The position numbers and the translations under genes were made by a program. 34,098 nt of DNA from assembly GCA_024225195.1 (NCBI GenBank), contig JAAEMV010000331.1, forward strand, positions 1 through 34,098. The letters are read 5' to 3'. Of the stretch, positions 1 through 6,776 are shown in pieces; within the stretch, counting starts at the first letter, position 1; each line of letters begins with the position of its first letter. The stretch is from Planctomycetaceae bacterium. GTDB lineage: Bacteria; Planctomycetota; Planctomycetia; Pirellulales; Pirellulaceae. The notes below the pieces were generated by a model. The model was not told the DNA's origin. It saw only the letters and a program-made list of their open reading frames with translations, and did not search any database.

Positions 1-253
1 ATCGGAAACTTTTTACGATGGCTACGTCGTCAATGCGATCATGGACGCCGCCTATCAGTCGGTAAAATCGAAACGATGGGAGTCAATCGAGTTGCCGGTT
101 TGGCGAGGTCAGGAGCAAACGGATCATATTTCAGTAAGTCGAGATTTTGATGATGAACACCACTTGGTAAAACAGGAGCGAATGCCCGATGGTTCCACAA
201 AGGTGATCTTGAAAAACAAAACGACCGGTGAAATTAGCCAGAAAATTATCTAG
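1..253 (+). CDS. C-terminal part of a Gfo/Idh/MocA-type oxidoreductase (5' truncated)
   Basis: The frame is open from base 2, upstream of the ATG at 41 used by the ORF track, so the real gene begins outside the window. The first residues (ETFYDGYVVNAIMDAAYQS, then a KRWESIELP segment) resemble the last helix and strand of Gfo/Idh/MocA dehydrogenases, where a conserved 'DG' precedes the final helix. Such enzymes are NAD(P)-dependent and usually act on sugars or inositols, but the Rossmann fold is not in view and no substrate can be assigned. About 45 residues rich in charged amino acids follow, and I do not recognise them. The gene converges on the metallo-hydrolase, with 27 bases between them and no obvious terminator. 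Confidence 0.6.
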   Translation, partial: SETFYDGYVVNAIMDAAYQSVKSKRWESIELPVWRGQEQTDHISVSRDFDDEHHLVKQERMPDGSTKVILKNKTTGEISQKII

Positions 254-280
254 TGATTTTCTAATTTCATCGGTAGTCGT

Positions 281-1051
281 TTAACGCAGTTCCAATAATT
301 CGCTGACATCGTAACGACTTGCCACGTGTACTGGGAAATCATCTCCTAAAATTTCGCGGTGAATCTCGCGAGCACGAGCCGGCTCGTTATTTTCTTCGGA
401 AAGATGGCAAAGACAGGCCCATTGAAGGCGTTCGGTTTTTGTTTGCTTCAATAACATCGCTGAATCTTTGTTGGAGAGATGCCCTCCATCTCCACTAATT
501 CGTGATTTTAAATGCTCCGGATAGGGTCCATTTTCAAGCATCTCGGAATCGTAATTACTTTCAATGATGACAGCGTCCAGCGATTTTAAAACATCCCGCA
601 ACCCATCAAATGCATGCCCTAAATCAGTCAAAATTCCAACACGATGTTTTTGATCTTCGACAACAAATGCAACGCCGTCGACACTGTCATGCGGTGTCGG
701 AATCGAGTGAACTGTAACAGAGCCGAACGACTGAGAATTTCCGGCAGTAAACAGTCGAATACGATCGAGTTTGCCGATTTTCTGATTGCGTTGAACGGCG
801 TCTAGTGTCCGGCGGGTAATGTAAACTGGCATTCCAAATTTTCGCTGGAAAACGCCGACCGCGCGAGTGTGGTCACTATGGTCGTGGGAAATAAACAGTG
901 CGTCGACGTCGCGAATGTCTCGATCGTGGTGGGCAAGTCTTATTTCAGCTTGTTTCCCGCTGATGCCAGCGTCAAACAGGAGCTTAATGTCCCCTGATTC
1001 GACGTAAAAACAATTTCCGTTACTTCCGGATTGAAGAGATACTACTTTCAT
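281..1051 (-). CDS. MBL-fold metallo-hydrolase, YycJ/WalJ-like
   Basis: This is a cytoplasmic metallo-beta-lactamase-fold hydrolase of about 256 residues. The N-terminus (SLQSGSNGNCFYVE, then LLFDAGISGKQ) is typical of the YycJ/WalJ group, which has been linked to DNA processing exonuclease activity and cell wall regulation in Firmicutes. The metal motif HxHxDH is present as SHDHSDH near residue 60 of the ORF-track protein. Further ligand candidates are the HD of IPTPHDS and the Asp of LTDLGHA. The ORF track starts at a TTG at 1060. The ATG at 1051 is preferred because family members begin immediately before this conserved strand. No strong Shine-Dalgarno sequence is visible. The gene is divergent from the glycosyltransferase across about 200 bases. 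Family is clear; the exact role in this phylum is inferred. Confidence 0.85.
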   Translation of the reverse strand: MKVVSLQSGSNGNCFYVESGDIKLLFDAGISGKQAEIRLAHHDRDIRDVDALFISHDHSDHTRAVGVFQRKFGMPVYITRRTLDAVQRNQKIGKLDRIRLFTAGNSQSFGSVTVHSIPTPHDSVDGVAFVVEDQKHRVGILTDLGHAFDGLRDVLKSLDAVIIESNYDSEMLENGPYPEHLKSRISGDGGHLSNKDSAMLLKQTKTERLQWACLCHLSEENNEPARAREIHREILGDDFPVHVASRYDVSELLELR

Positions 1052-1260
1052 GGATGTCAATTTTATGGTGACAATTCAGTTTGACTAGACGACGGCTTTG
1101 GAAACTAGCTCTATGTGAAGTAATCGACGAACCAGAATCAAAATCGCATTAGAAACGCCGATGGGATCTTAGGCATGAATCTATTTTTTTAAAAAAGGTG
1201 AATAAGCAATGCGAAAAAAGCTAAACTAAACTAGCTGAATTAATTCATTTCTTTCGTGAA

Positions 1261-2097
1261 GTGGGTAGCAAATACACTTCGCGGGCTGAGAGTCAATTGA
1301 CCAATCATATCGACAGTTATCGAAATACAGAATTACCGAAACACCAACATGAACCGGTAGATCCCCGACTTGTTGTGTCGATTGTAATCCCGTTCTTCAA
1401 TGAATCTCAAACCCTTGAGACCTTGGTGAATCGTGTGGTCGATAATCCTTTCTCCAAAGAGATTGTCCTCGTGGATGATGGCAGCACAGACGATTCACTT
1501 GCCATAGCGCAGCGGCTTGCCGCTCAACACTCAACCAGCACGGATGATTTCACCAATCGGCTAATTGTAAAAGTACATGAAAAAAACATTGGAAAGGGTG
1601 CCGCGCTGAAGACAGGTCTGTCGAGTGTTCGTGGTGAGGTGGTTGTTTTACAGGATGCGGATTTGGAATATCATCCCGAAGAGATTTTGCAACTGATTCA
1701 ACCGATCATTGATGGTCAAGCGGATGTGGTGTACGGAAGTCGGTTTATTAACAGGGGCTCGGATCAATCTCGCCATCAGCCCTCTGGCTATCGCTCCAAT
1801 TACATTGCCAATCAAGTTATCACCCGTTTCTCAAATTTGTTAACCGGCCTGAAGCTGACCGACATCGAAACTGGTTACAAAGTCTTCACTCGGGAAGTGG
1901 CTCAGAACCTCGCTCCATCGCTAGTGAGCCGAAGTTTTGCGATCGAGCCGGAAATCACGGCGAGGATCGCCAAACAAAAAGTACGGGTAGTTGAAGTACC
2001 GATCAGCTATTCCAGTCGAACCTATCAAGAGGGAAAGAAGATTGGCTGGTGGGACGGGATCAAGGCGTTACTGACGATTCTTCGGTTTGCAGTCTGA
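1261..2097 (+). CDS. Family 2 glycosyltransferase, polyprenyl-phosphate (DPM1-like) type
   Basis: This 278-residue GT-A enzyme probably transfers a sugar from a nucleotide sugar to a lipid phosphate carrier. Seen in order are the first strand VVSIVIPFFNES (residues 38-49), the nucleotide-binding VDDGSTDDS (71-79), GKGAALKTGL (111-120), the metal-binding QDADLEY (131-137) and YGSRF (158-162). No C-terminal membrane segments are visible, as in soluble DPM1-like enzymes. The start is GTG: a stop lies in frame about 36 bases upstream and there is no ATG before the catalytic core. The roughly 35 N-terminal residues before the fold are not recognised. The gene is tail-to-tail with the prephenate dehydratase, only two bases apart. 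Sugar donor and lipid acceptor are unknown. Confidence 0.88.
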   Translation: MGSKYTSRAESQLTNHIDSYRNTELPKHQHEPVDPRLVVSIVIPFFNESQTLETLVNRVVDNPFSKEIVLVDDGSTDDSLAIAQRLAAQHSTSTDDFTNRLIVKVHEKNIGKGAALKTGLSSVRGEVVVLQDADLEYHPEEILQLIQPIIDGQADVVYGSRFINRGSDQSRHQPSGYRSNYIANQVITRFSNLLTGLKLTDIETGYKVFTREVAQNLAPSLVSRSFAIEPEITARIAKQKVRVVEVPISYSSRTYQEGKKIGWWDGIKALLTILRFAV

Positions 2098-2099
2098 GT

Positions 2100-4328
2100 T
2101 TAGAGAACTCTCTGGCTTGCCGGAAAACTGCCGAGGACGGTTAAATTTTTACAGTGAGCACGAGCCTCACCGATGATTTGAGCGATCGCTGAATTAGTGC
2201 GGTGCCCCTCGATGTCAATAAAAAACGTGTAATCCCAGTTTTCTTCTCGACTGGGCCGTTTTTCCAGATGGGTGAGATTGATTGAGTTTCGTTTGAAAAC
2301 TTCCAGCACATCCATCAAAGCCCCCGATCGATCAGTGGTGGTAAACATGATGGAAGTTTTATCGTTACCTGAGATTAGGGTTTTGCTCTTCGATAAAATC
2401 AAAAATCGAGTCATGTTACTTTGTCGATCTTCGATGGCTTCAAAAAGTGGCCGAAGACCGTAAATCTCGCCGGCCAAGGAAGAACCAATCGCTGCGACTC
2501 CACAGTCAGGATCGTTATCTATTTCAGCTTTTGCTTTCATGGTTGCCAACGCAGTACTCTCGGTTGGTACACGCATGGCCTGTGGATATTGAGTGCTCAG
2601 CCAATTTCGACATTGCTCAAAAACACCTGGTTTCGAGTAAATTTTCTTTACTTGTTCTGGTTTGCAATTGGCAAGAAGACAGAACCGAATTTGAAATTTC
2701 ACTTCACCATAAATATTTAATTGATCGTGAAGGTCGATGAATGAGTCGAGTGTTTCATTGATACCTCCCACGGAACTGTTCTCGACAGGAACGAGTCCGT
2801 AATCGATCTCTCCGTTTACTACTTGTTGAAAGACGGTACGAATCTCACGTGCGGGAATAAAATTCACGCTTGATCCAAAATGCCGCACAGCAGCTAGGTG
2901 TGAAAATTCTCCTTCGGGTCCTAAGAAACCGATGCTTAGAGGTTTCTCAATTGCAAAACTGCCGCTCATCAATTCGCGATAGATTGATTCAAATGTTTTG
3001 TCGGTTAACGGACCGCTGTTCAGAGATTTTATCTTGTTGAGGACAGCGTGTTCGCGGTGAGGTGCATAAATTGGAACATCAGATTTTCTTTTGAAATCGC
3101 CGACTTTCACAACCAAATTAGCCCGTTCGTTTACCAGGTCGACGACGCGTTGATCCATCGTCTCAATCGCGGGTTCCAATTCAGTCAGTGAAGAATACTG
3201 GTTGGAAATTATTTCATTTTGATAGCGATAATTTTCGTCATAAATTGGAAAGCTTCCGAGGACATGGAGGCTTTTACAGTAAGCTCGGACTTCACCAAGA
3301 ATTTCCGCAATTTTTTCATCGTTGGCATGTCCAAGAATATCAACGAAAAAAGTGTAGTCACTTCCAACTTCGCGACCAGGTCGTTTTTCAATATGACTTA
3401 GATTGATGTTGTATCGTTTGAAAACTGAGAGAATATCTACCAAGGAACCAGGCCGGTCGGAGCAAGTAAACATCAATGATGCTTTGTCCTTACCAGTAAT
3501 TTCAGTTTCGCGTTTTGATAAAATTAGAAATCGGGTAATGTTGTTGTTGCAATCTTCGATACCGTCAAACAGCGTGTTTAACTCATAGAGTTCCCCGGCT
3601 TTGCTCGATCCGACAGCCACGACTCCATCCGATGGATTGGCGAGGTAGGCGATTTCAGCCGCACTGGCGGTACTCTGGGCGGGGATTTGCTGGGCGTTAG
3701 GATATTTTTGAGATAGCCACTGTCGGCACTGCGCCAGCGCTTCCCCTTTTGAGTAAATTACTTTGACGTTGTCAGGGTCACATTTACCTAAAAGAGAAAA
3801 TTGAATCGCTAATCGAATTTCTCCGTAAATTGTCAATCGGCCATGGTAATCAGAAAACGAATCGAGGGTTTCGATGATTGCACCGCCGGTGCTGTTTTCA
3901 ATCGGAACCAGTCCATAATCGACATGCCCTCGAGCCACTTCTTCAAATACACCTTCGAGTGCTCTTAGGTTTTCATAATCGACTGTGGGTCCAAAAAATT
4001 TGGAGGCCGCAAGATGGCTGAACGTACCCTGAGGTCCAAGGTAACCAACTCTTGTTGGCCGTCCTAAGACAAAGGCGCCGTTGAGAATTTCTCGATAAGC
4101 CCCTTCGAGCGCCGAATTGGGGATTGGACCCTCATTTTTGGAAACTACATTTCGGACCGCTTGAACTTCAGAATGCTGATCAATTCCACGGGCACCTGTT
4201 TGAGCTCGATGGATTCGGGCTCGTTCAACTGCCAGTTTTGATCGATCGTTGATCGCCTGAACCAGTCGCTGATCAACTTCGTCGATAGCGGTTCGCAACT
4301 GTAGTAGTGTTTTATCGGTCGCAGACAT
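2100..4328 (-). CDS. pheA: Tandemly duplicated chorismate mutase-prephenate dehydratase (P-protein), two full copies in one chain
   Basis: The protein should convert chorismate to prephenate and then to phenylpyruvate for phenylalanine synthesis. A normal P-protein is about 360-390 residues; this one is 742 and holds the architecture twice. Copy 1 has chorismate mutase about 8-91, dehydratase about 93-272 and ACT about 281-361. Copy 2 has mutase about 381-463, dehydratase about 465-647 and ACT about 656-736. Both dehydratases keep ENS (144-146 and 516-518) and the catalytic TRF (265-267 and 640-642). Copy 1 has canonical GPQGTFS; copy 2 has GPEGEFS. By hand count the ACT domains share about 51 of 81 residues, the mutase domains only about 25 of 80. 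Mutase residues are complementary: copy 1 keeps R12 and R29 but has H40, S53, A85 and G89; copy 2 has E385 but keeps R402, K413, R425, E426, S457 and E461 (E. coli numbering R11, R28, K39, R51, E52, S84, Q88). The frame is unbroken. The start is ATG at 4328. Confidence 0.93.
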   Translation of the reverse strand: MSATDKTLLQLRTAIDEVDQRLVQAINDRSKLAVERARIHRAQTGARGIDQHSEVQAVRNVVSKNEGPIPNSALEGAYREILNGAFVLGRPTRVGYLGPQGTFSHLAASKFFGPTVDYENLRALEGVFEEVARGHVDYGLVPIENSTGGAIIETLDSFSDYHGRLTIYGEIRLAIQFSLLGKCDPDNVKVIYSKGEALAQCRQWLSQKYPNAQQIPAQSTASAAEIAYLANPSDGVVAVGSSKAGELYELNTLFDGIEDCNNNITRFLILSKRETEITGKDKASLMFTCSDRPGSLVDILSVFKRYNINLSHIEKRPGREVGSDYTFFVDILGHANDEKIAEILGEVRAYCKSLHVLGSFPIYDENYRYQNEIISNQYSSLTELEPAIETMDQRVVDLVNERANLVVKVGDFKRKSDVPIYAPHREHAVLNKIKSLNSGPLTDKTFESIYRELMSGSFAIEKPLSIGFLGPEGEFSHLAAVRHFGSSVNFIPAREIRTVFQQVVNGEIDYGLVPVENSSVGGINETLDSFIDLHDQLNIYGEVKFQIRFCLLANCKPEQVKKIYSKPGVFEQCRNWLSTQYPQAMRVPTESTALATMKAKAEIDNDPDCGVAAIGSSLAGEIYGLRPLFEAIEDRQSNMTRFLILSKSKTLISGNDKTSIMFTTTDRSGALMDVLEVFKRNSINLTHLEKRPSREENWDYTFFIDIEGHRTNSAIAQIIGEARAHCKNLTVLGSFPASQRVL

Positions 4329-4376
4329 AAATTTATCGGTGGTATTGAAGCGTCATTGGGGATGGAGTAACCCGCT

Positions 4377-4405
4377 ATTCTAATGTGAATTGCAGGTTGA
4401 ACCAA
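4377..4405 (-). promoter_or_regulatory. Possible sigma-70-type promoter for the duplicated pheA gene
   Basis: Read on the minus strand, TTGGTT (4405-4400) and TAGAAT (4382-4377) are separated by 17 bases. The -10 box lies about 49 bases before the ATG. The match to consensus is moderate. No attenuator-like leader peptide rich in Phe was seen between this site and the gene. Confidence 0.3.
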
Positions 4406-4528
4406 TCCAGATCGAACAATACGAATTTGTTAATTCAGTCTCTACGTTTTTTGATATCGCCTCGGGAAACGGAGTTTCCGGTCATGGTAGGTTCGCCGGT
4501 TAATTACCAGCAGAGCCACGAGTTGATT

Positions 4529-5971
4529 TTAGAGAAAAATATAGCCCTCTTCACCGTGTTGAGTGACATCGAGGCCGCGTTGCTCTTCTTCCGGGGTCAC
4601 TCGCAGTCCGATCGTTACATTCAGAAGGGTTAAAAGGATGATTGATCCGACGATGGCAAGACTGGCGGCAGCCAAAATACTGACCAGTTGGTTCGTCAGC
4701 TGCGTGTAATTCGTAAAGCCACTTTCAATCAATCCCATGCGGCCTCCTTCTAGTTCGCCAGTGATGGAACGACTGGCAAACACGCCGGTCAAGATTGCAC
4801 CAACGCCCCCGCCTACGCCATGAACGCCGAAAGCATCGAGCGCGTCATCATATTGAAATCTTTTCTTAAGCGATGTGCAGGCAAAGAAACACACAATACC
4901 GGCGACGAAGCCAAGGACAATTCCTCCCATCGCGGTGACAGATCCGCAGGCTGGTGTAATGCAAACCAATCCGGCCACTGCGCCAGAACAGGCGCCTAAA
5001 ACGGTTGCCTTACCTCGTAATAGCCATTCGGCACCCGCCCAGGCGATCACTCCGGCGGCCGCAGCGAAGTGGGTAGAGACAAAAGCATTTACCGCACCTG
5101 TGCCCGCTGAAAGCGAACTACCAGCATTGAACCCAAACCAACCAACCCAGAGAAGAGCTGTGCCGATGCATGTATAAGTCAAATTATGTGGCGGCATCTG
5201 GTCTTTTCTAAACCCAATTCGTGAACCGACAAAAATGGCACAAACAAGTGCGGACACACCGGAACTAATATGCACAACGGTTCCGCCTGCGAAGTCGAGA
5301 GCAGGATATTTTGCGTCCGGGTTCCACTCGCATAACCAACCGGCGTCACTCCATACCCAATGACAGATCGGGCAGTAAATTAATAAACCCCACAGAACCA
5401 TGAAAATACACATGGTTGAAAATTTAAGTCGTTCGGCAAAGGCTCCGCAAATAAGCGCTGGAGTAATGATGAAGAACATTCCTTGGAAACACATGAAAAT
5501 AGAAGTTGGCAAAGTCCCTGTCGCAGGCGTAACAATTTCACCATCAACAAACGAGGGTGTGACACCGGCCAGAAAAACATGGTCGAAGTTGCCGAAATAA
5601 GGATTTGTCCCGCCGAATGCCAAGCTATACCCAACCACGGCCCATAAGATCGACATTAATCCCATCAGGAAAATACACTGCATCATTATGCTGAGGATAT
5701 TTTTCTTACGAACGAGTCCACCATAAAATAGGGCTAAACCCGGTGCGGTCATCATCAGAACCAAAGCTGAACAGACCAGCATCCACGCAATGTCAGCAGA
5801 AACGAACTCGGCTGGTGCTTCAGTGCCGATCGACTCTTCACCGAGACTATCGAGGAGGCTAGCAGGATTGGCTGTGTTTGCCGCTGTTTCTTGAGCCACT
5901 AAAACGTGACAGTTCTGAGTCCCAATAACCAAGGCAATCAGCACTGTAATTGAGCGAATGATAACGCCCAT
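4529..5971 (-). CDS. amt: Ammonium transporter, Amt/MEP/Rh family
   Basis: This is a polytopic inner-membrane channel that conducts ammonium or ammonia. It has 480 residues including an N-terminal hydrophobic signal-like segment (ITVLIALVIGTQ), a length normal for Amt proteins with a cleaved leader. The pore histidines are both seen: one in FAGGTVVHISSG and one in FGVHGVGGG. The first helix motif ALFYGGLVRKKN and the C-terminal GLRVTPEEEQRGLD, ending in EHGEEGY-like GEEGYIFL, are family hallmarks. No GlnK/GlnB gene sits beside it, which is unlike many amt loci. A strong ribosome site supports the ATG at 5971. It lies between pheA and the Nudix gene, all on the minus strand, but gaps of about 200 and 240 bases suggest separate transcription. 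Confidence 0.95.
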   Translation of the reverse strand: MGVIIRSITVLIALVIGTQNCHVLVAQETAANTANPASLLDSLGEESIGTEAPAEFVSADIAWMLVCSALVLMMTAPGLALFYGGLVRKKNILSIMMQCIFLMGLMSILWAVVGYSLAFGGTNPYFGNFDHVFLAGVTPSFVDGEIVTPATGTLPTSIFMCFQGMFFIITPALICGAFAERLKFSTMCIFMVLWGLLIYCPICHWVWSDAGWLCEWNPDAKYPALDFAGGTVVHISSGVSALVCAIFVGSRIGFRKDQMPPHNLTYTCIGTALLWVGWFGFNAGSSLSAGTGAVNAFVSTHFAAAAGVIAWAGAEWLLRGKATVLGACSGAVAGLVCITPACGSVTAMGGIVLGFVAGIVCFFACTSLKKRFQYDDALDAFGVHGVGGGVGAILTGVFASRSITGELEGGRMGLIESGFTNYTQLTNQLVSILAAASLAIVGSIILLTLLNVTIGLRVTPEEEQRGLDVTQHGEEGYIFL

Positions 5972-5977
5972 GACACA

Positions 5978-5985
5978 ACTCCTCT
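5978..5985 (-). promoter_or_regulatory. Strong ribosome binding site of the ammonium transporter
   Basis: On the minus strand AGAGGAGT precedes the ATG of the transporter, with 7 bases between AGGAG and the start codon. It is one of the few strong Shine-Dalgarno sequences in this window and fixes the start. Confidence 0.7.
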
Positions 5986-6176
5986 AAGAATTTCCATCCC
6001 GCCAGCCAGATACTTTGCAGAGGCTGTCGAGCTTATGTTTGAAGACGATTGTTGATCTTGCGAAATCTAAATCGAAACAACATCTAACCTTGGGATGCCG
6101 TGAATGTCAACTCGCTCAAGCGGTTGCTCGACAGTTGCCGCGCATTTCTCACGCTCTATTTCGTATATCAAAATGA

Positions 6177-6194
6177 GGGTGGAAATAATCACCC
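6177..6194 (-). terminator. Weak stem-loop downstream of the zinc-ribbon Nudix gene
   Basis: GGGTG (6177-6181) pairs with CACCC (6190-6194), with one additional G-U pair. On the minus strand it is followed by TCATTTTGAT, a poor U tract. It could act as a weak terminator for the Nudix gene. The rest of the 240-base gap before the transporter shows no clear NtrC or sigma-54 site. Confidence 0.25.
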
Positions 6195-6214
6195 GCAACA
6201 CGCGTTAATGGCGT

Positions 6215-6739
6215 TCACTCCTGTGTGAGAAAAAACTCAACTGCGCGGCGATTAGATTCAAACGCAAATCGGTCAAGAATTTCTAGTGAAGGTCGGGCAA
6301 TGTGAAATGACTCAACCTCGCCGGGTTGAGCGGTTAGGGGGTCGAATGAATCAACCCTGCATTCAAAAAAAACGTCGAGTACATCAATCGTAATTCCGCG
6401 GTACGTATATTGATTGGGAAACGAACAAAGATAGCTGGCGCGGGTTACTGTAAGTGATGTTTCTTCCATCACTTCTCTAGAGAGAGATTTTTCAAGAGGT
6501 TCGCCAGGGTCTACAAAGCCACCCGGTAGACCAAATTTTCCTTTGCCAGGATCCCGCCCGCGCACCAGAAACAGCAGTTCGTTATTTGAATTAACAACGA
6601 TCCCGCCAACCGCAGCGACGGGACTAAAGTAAAATACGAAACCACATTCTTTGCATGCGAAAGGAGAGGTTCCAGTCGCCTGCGTCTCTGCGCCACATCG
6701 AGGGCAAAACTGAAATGCGTCGGCAATGTGTTTAGTCAT
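6215..6739 (-). CDS. Nudix hydrolase with N-terminal zinc ribbon (NudC-like arrangement)
   Basis: This 174-residue cytoplasmic pyrophosphohydrolase probably acts on a nucleoside-diphosphate-linked compound. Residues 12-32 form a zinc ribbon (FCPRCG and CKECG; cysteines 12, 15, 29, 32). The Nudix box is complete: G74, five residues, E80, seven residues, then REVMEE at 88-93. The zinc ribbon followed directly by a Nudix domain is the arrangement of NADH pyrophosphatase NudC, but the protein is much shorter than E. coli NudC and lacks its N-terminal domain, and I do not see the SQPWPFPxS signature. Substrate is therefore open. The start is ATG at 6739. The next gene upstream on the same strand ends 37 bases away, so co-transcription is possible. 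Confidence 0.88.
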   Translation of the reverse strand: MTKHIADAFQFCPRCGAETQATGTSPFACKECGFVFYFSPVAAVGGIVVNSNNELLFLVRGRDPGKGKFGLPGGFVDPGEPLEKSLSREVMEETSLTVTRASYLCSFPNQYTYRGITIDVLDVFFECRVDSFDPLTAQPGEVESFHIARPSLEILDRFAFESNRRAVEFFLTQE

Positions 6740-6776
6740 TGTACAAGTCGTCTTTTATTCGAAATGCGAAGTGGCA

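Noticed and set aside
1209-1226. Tiny ORF MRKKLN preceded by AAGGTG in the glycosyltransferase leader
   Set aside because: The ribosome site looks good, but six codons with no link to sensing or attenuation are too little to call a leader peptide.
2272-2740. Plus-strand ORFs of 63-99 residues opposite the pheA gene
   Set aside because: They are shadows of a strongly supported minus-strand gene and have no recognisable domain or ribosome site. Their mutual similarity reflects the duplication only.
4465-4479. GGAAAC-GGA-GTTTCC hairpin downstream of the ammonium transporter as a terminator
   Set aside because: The stem is only six bases with a three-base loop and there is no T run on either strand after it.
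5972-6214. NtrC/sigma-54 control of the ammonium transporter
   Set aside because: No GG-N10-GC promoter with the expected TGGCAC/TTGCA blocks was found on the minus strand.
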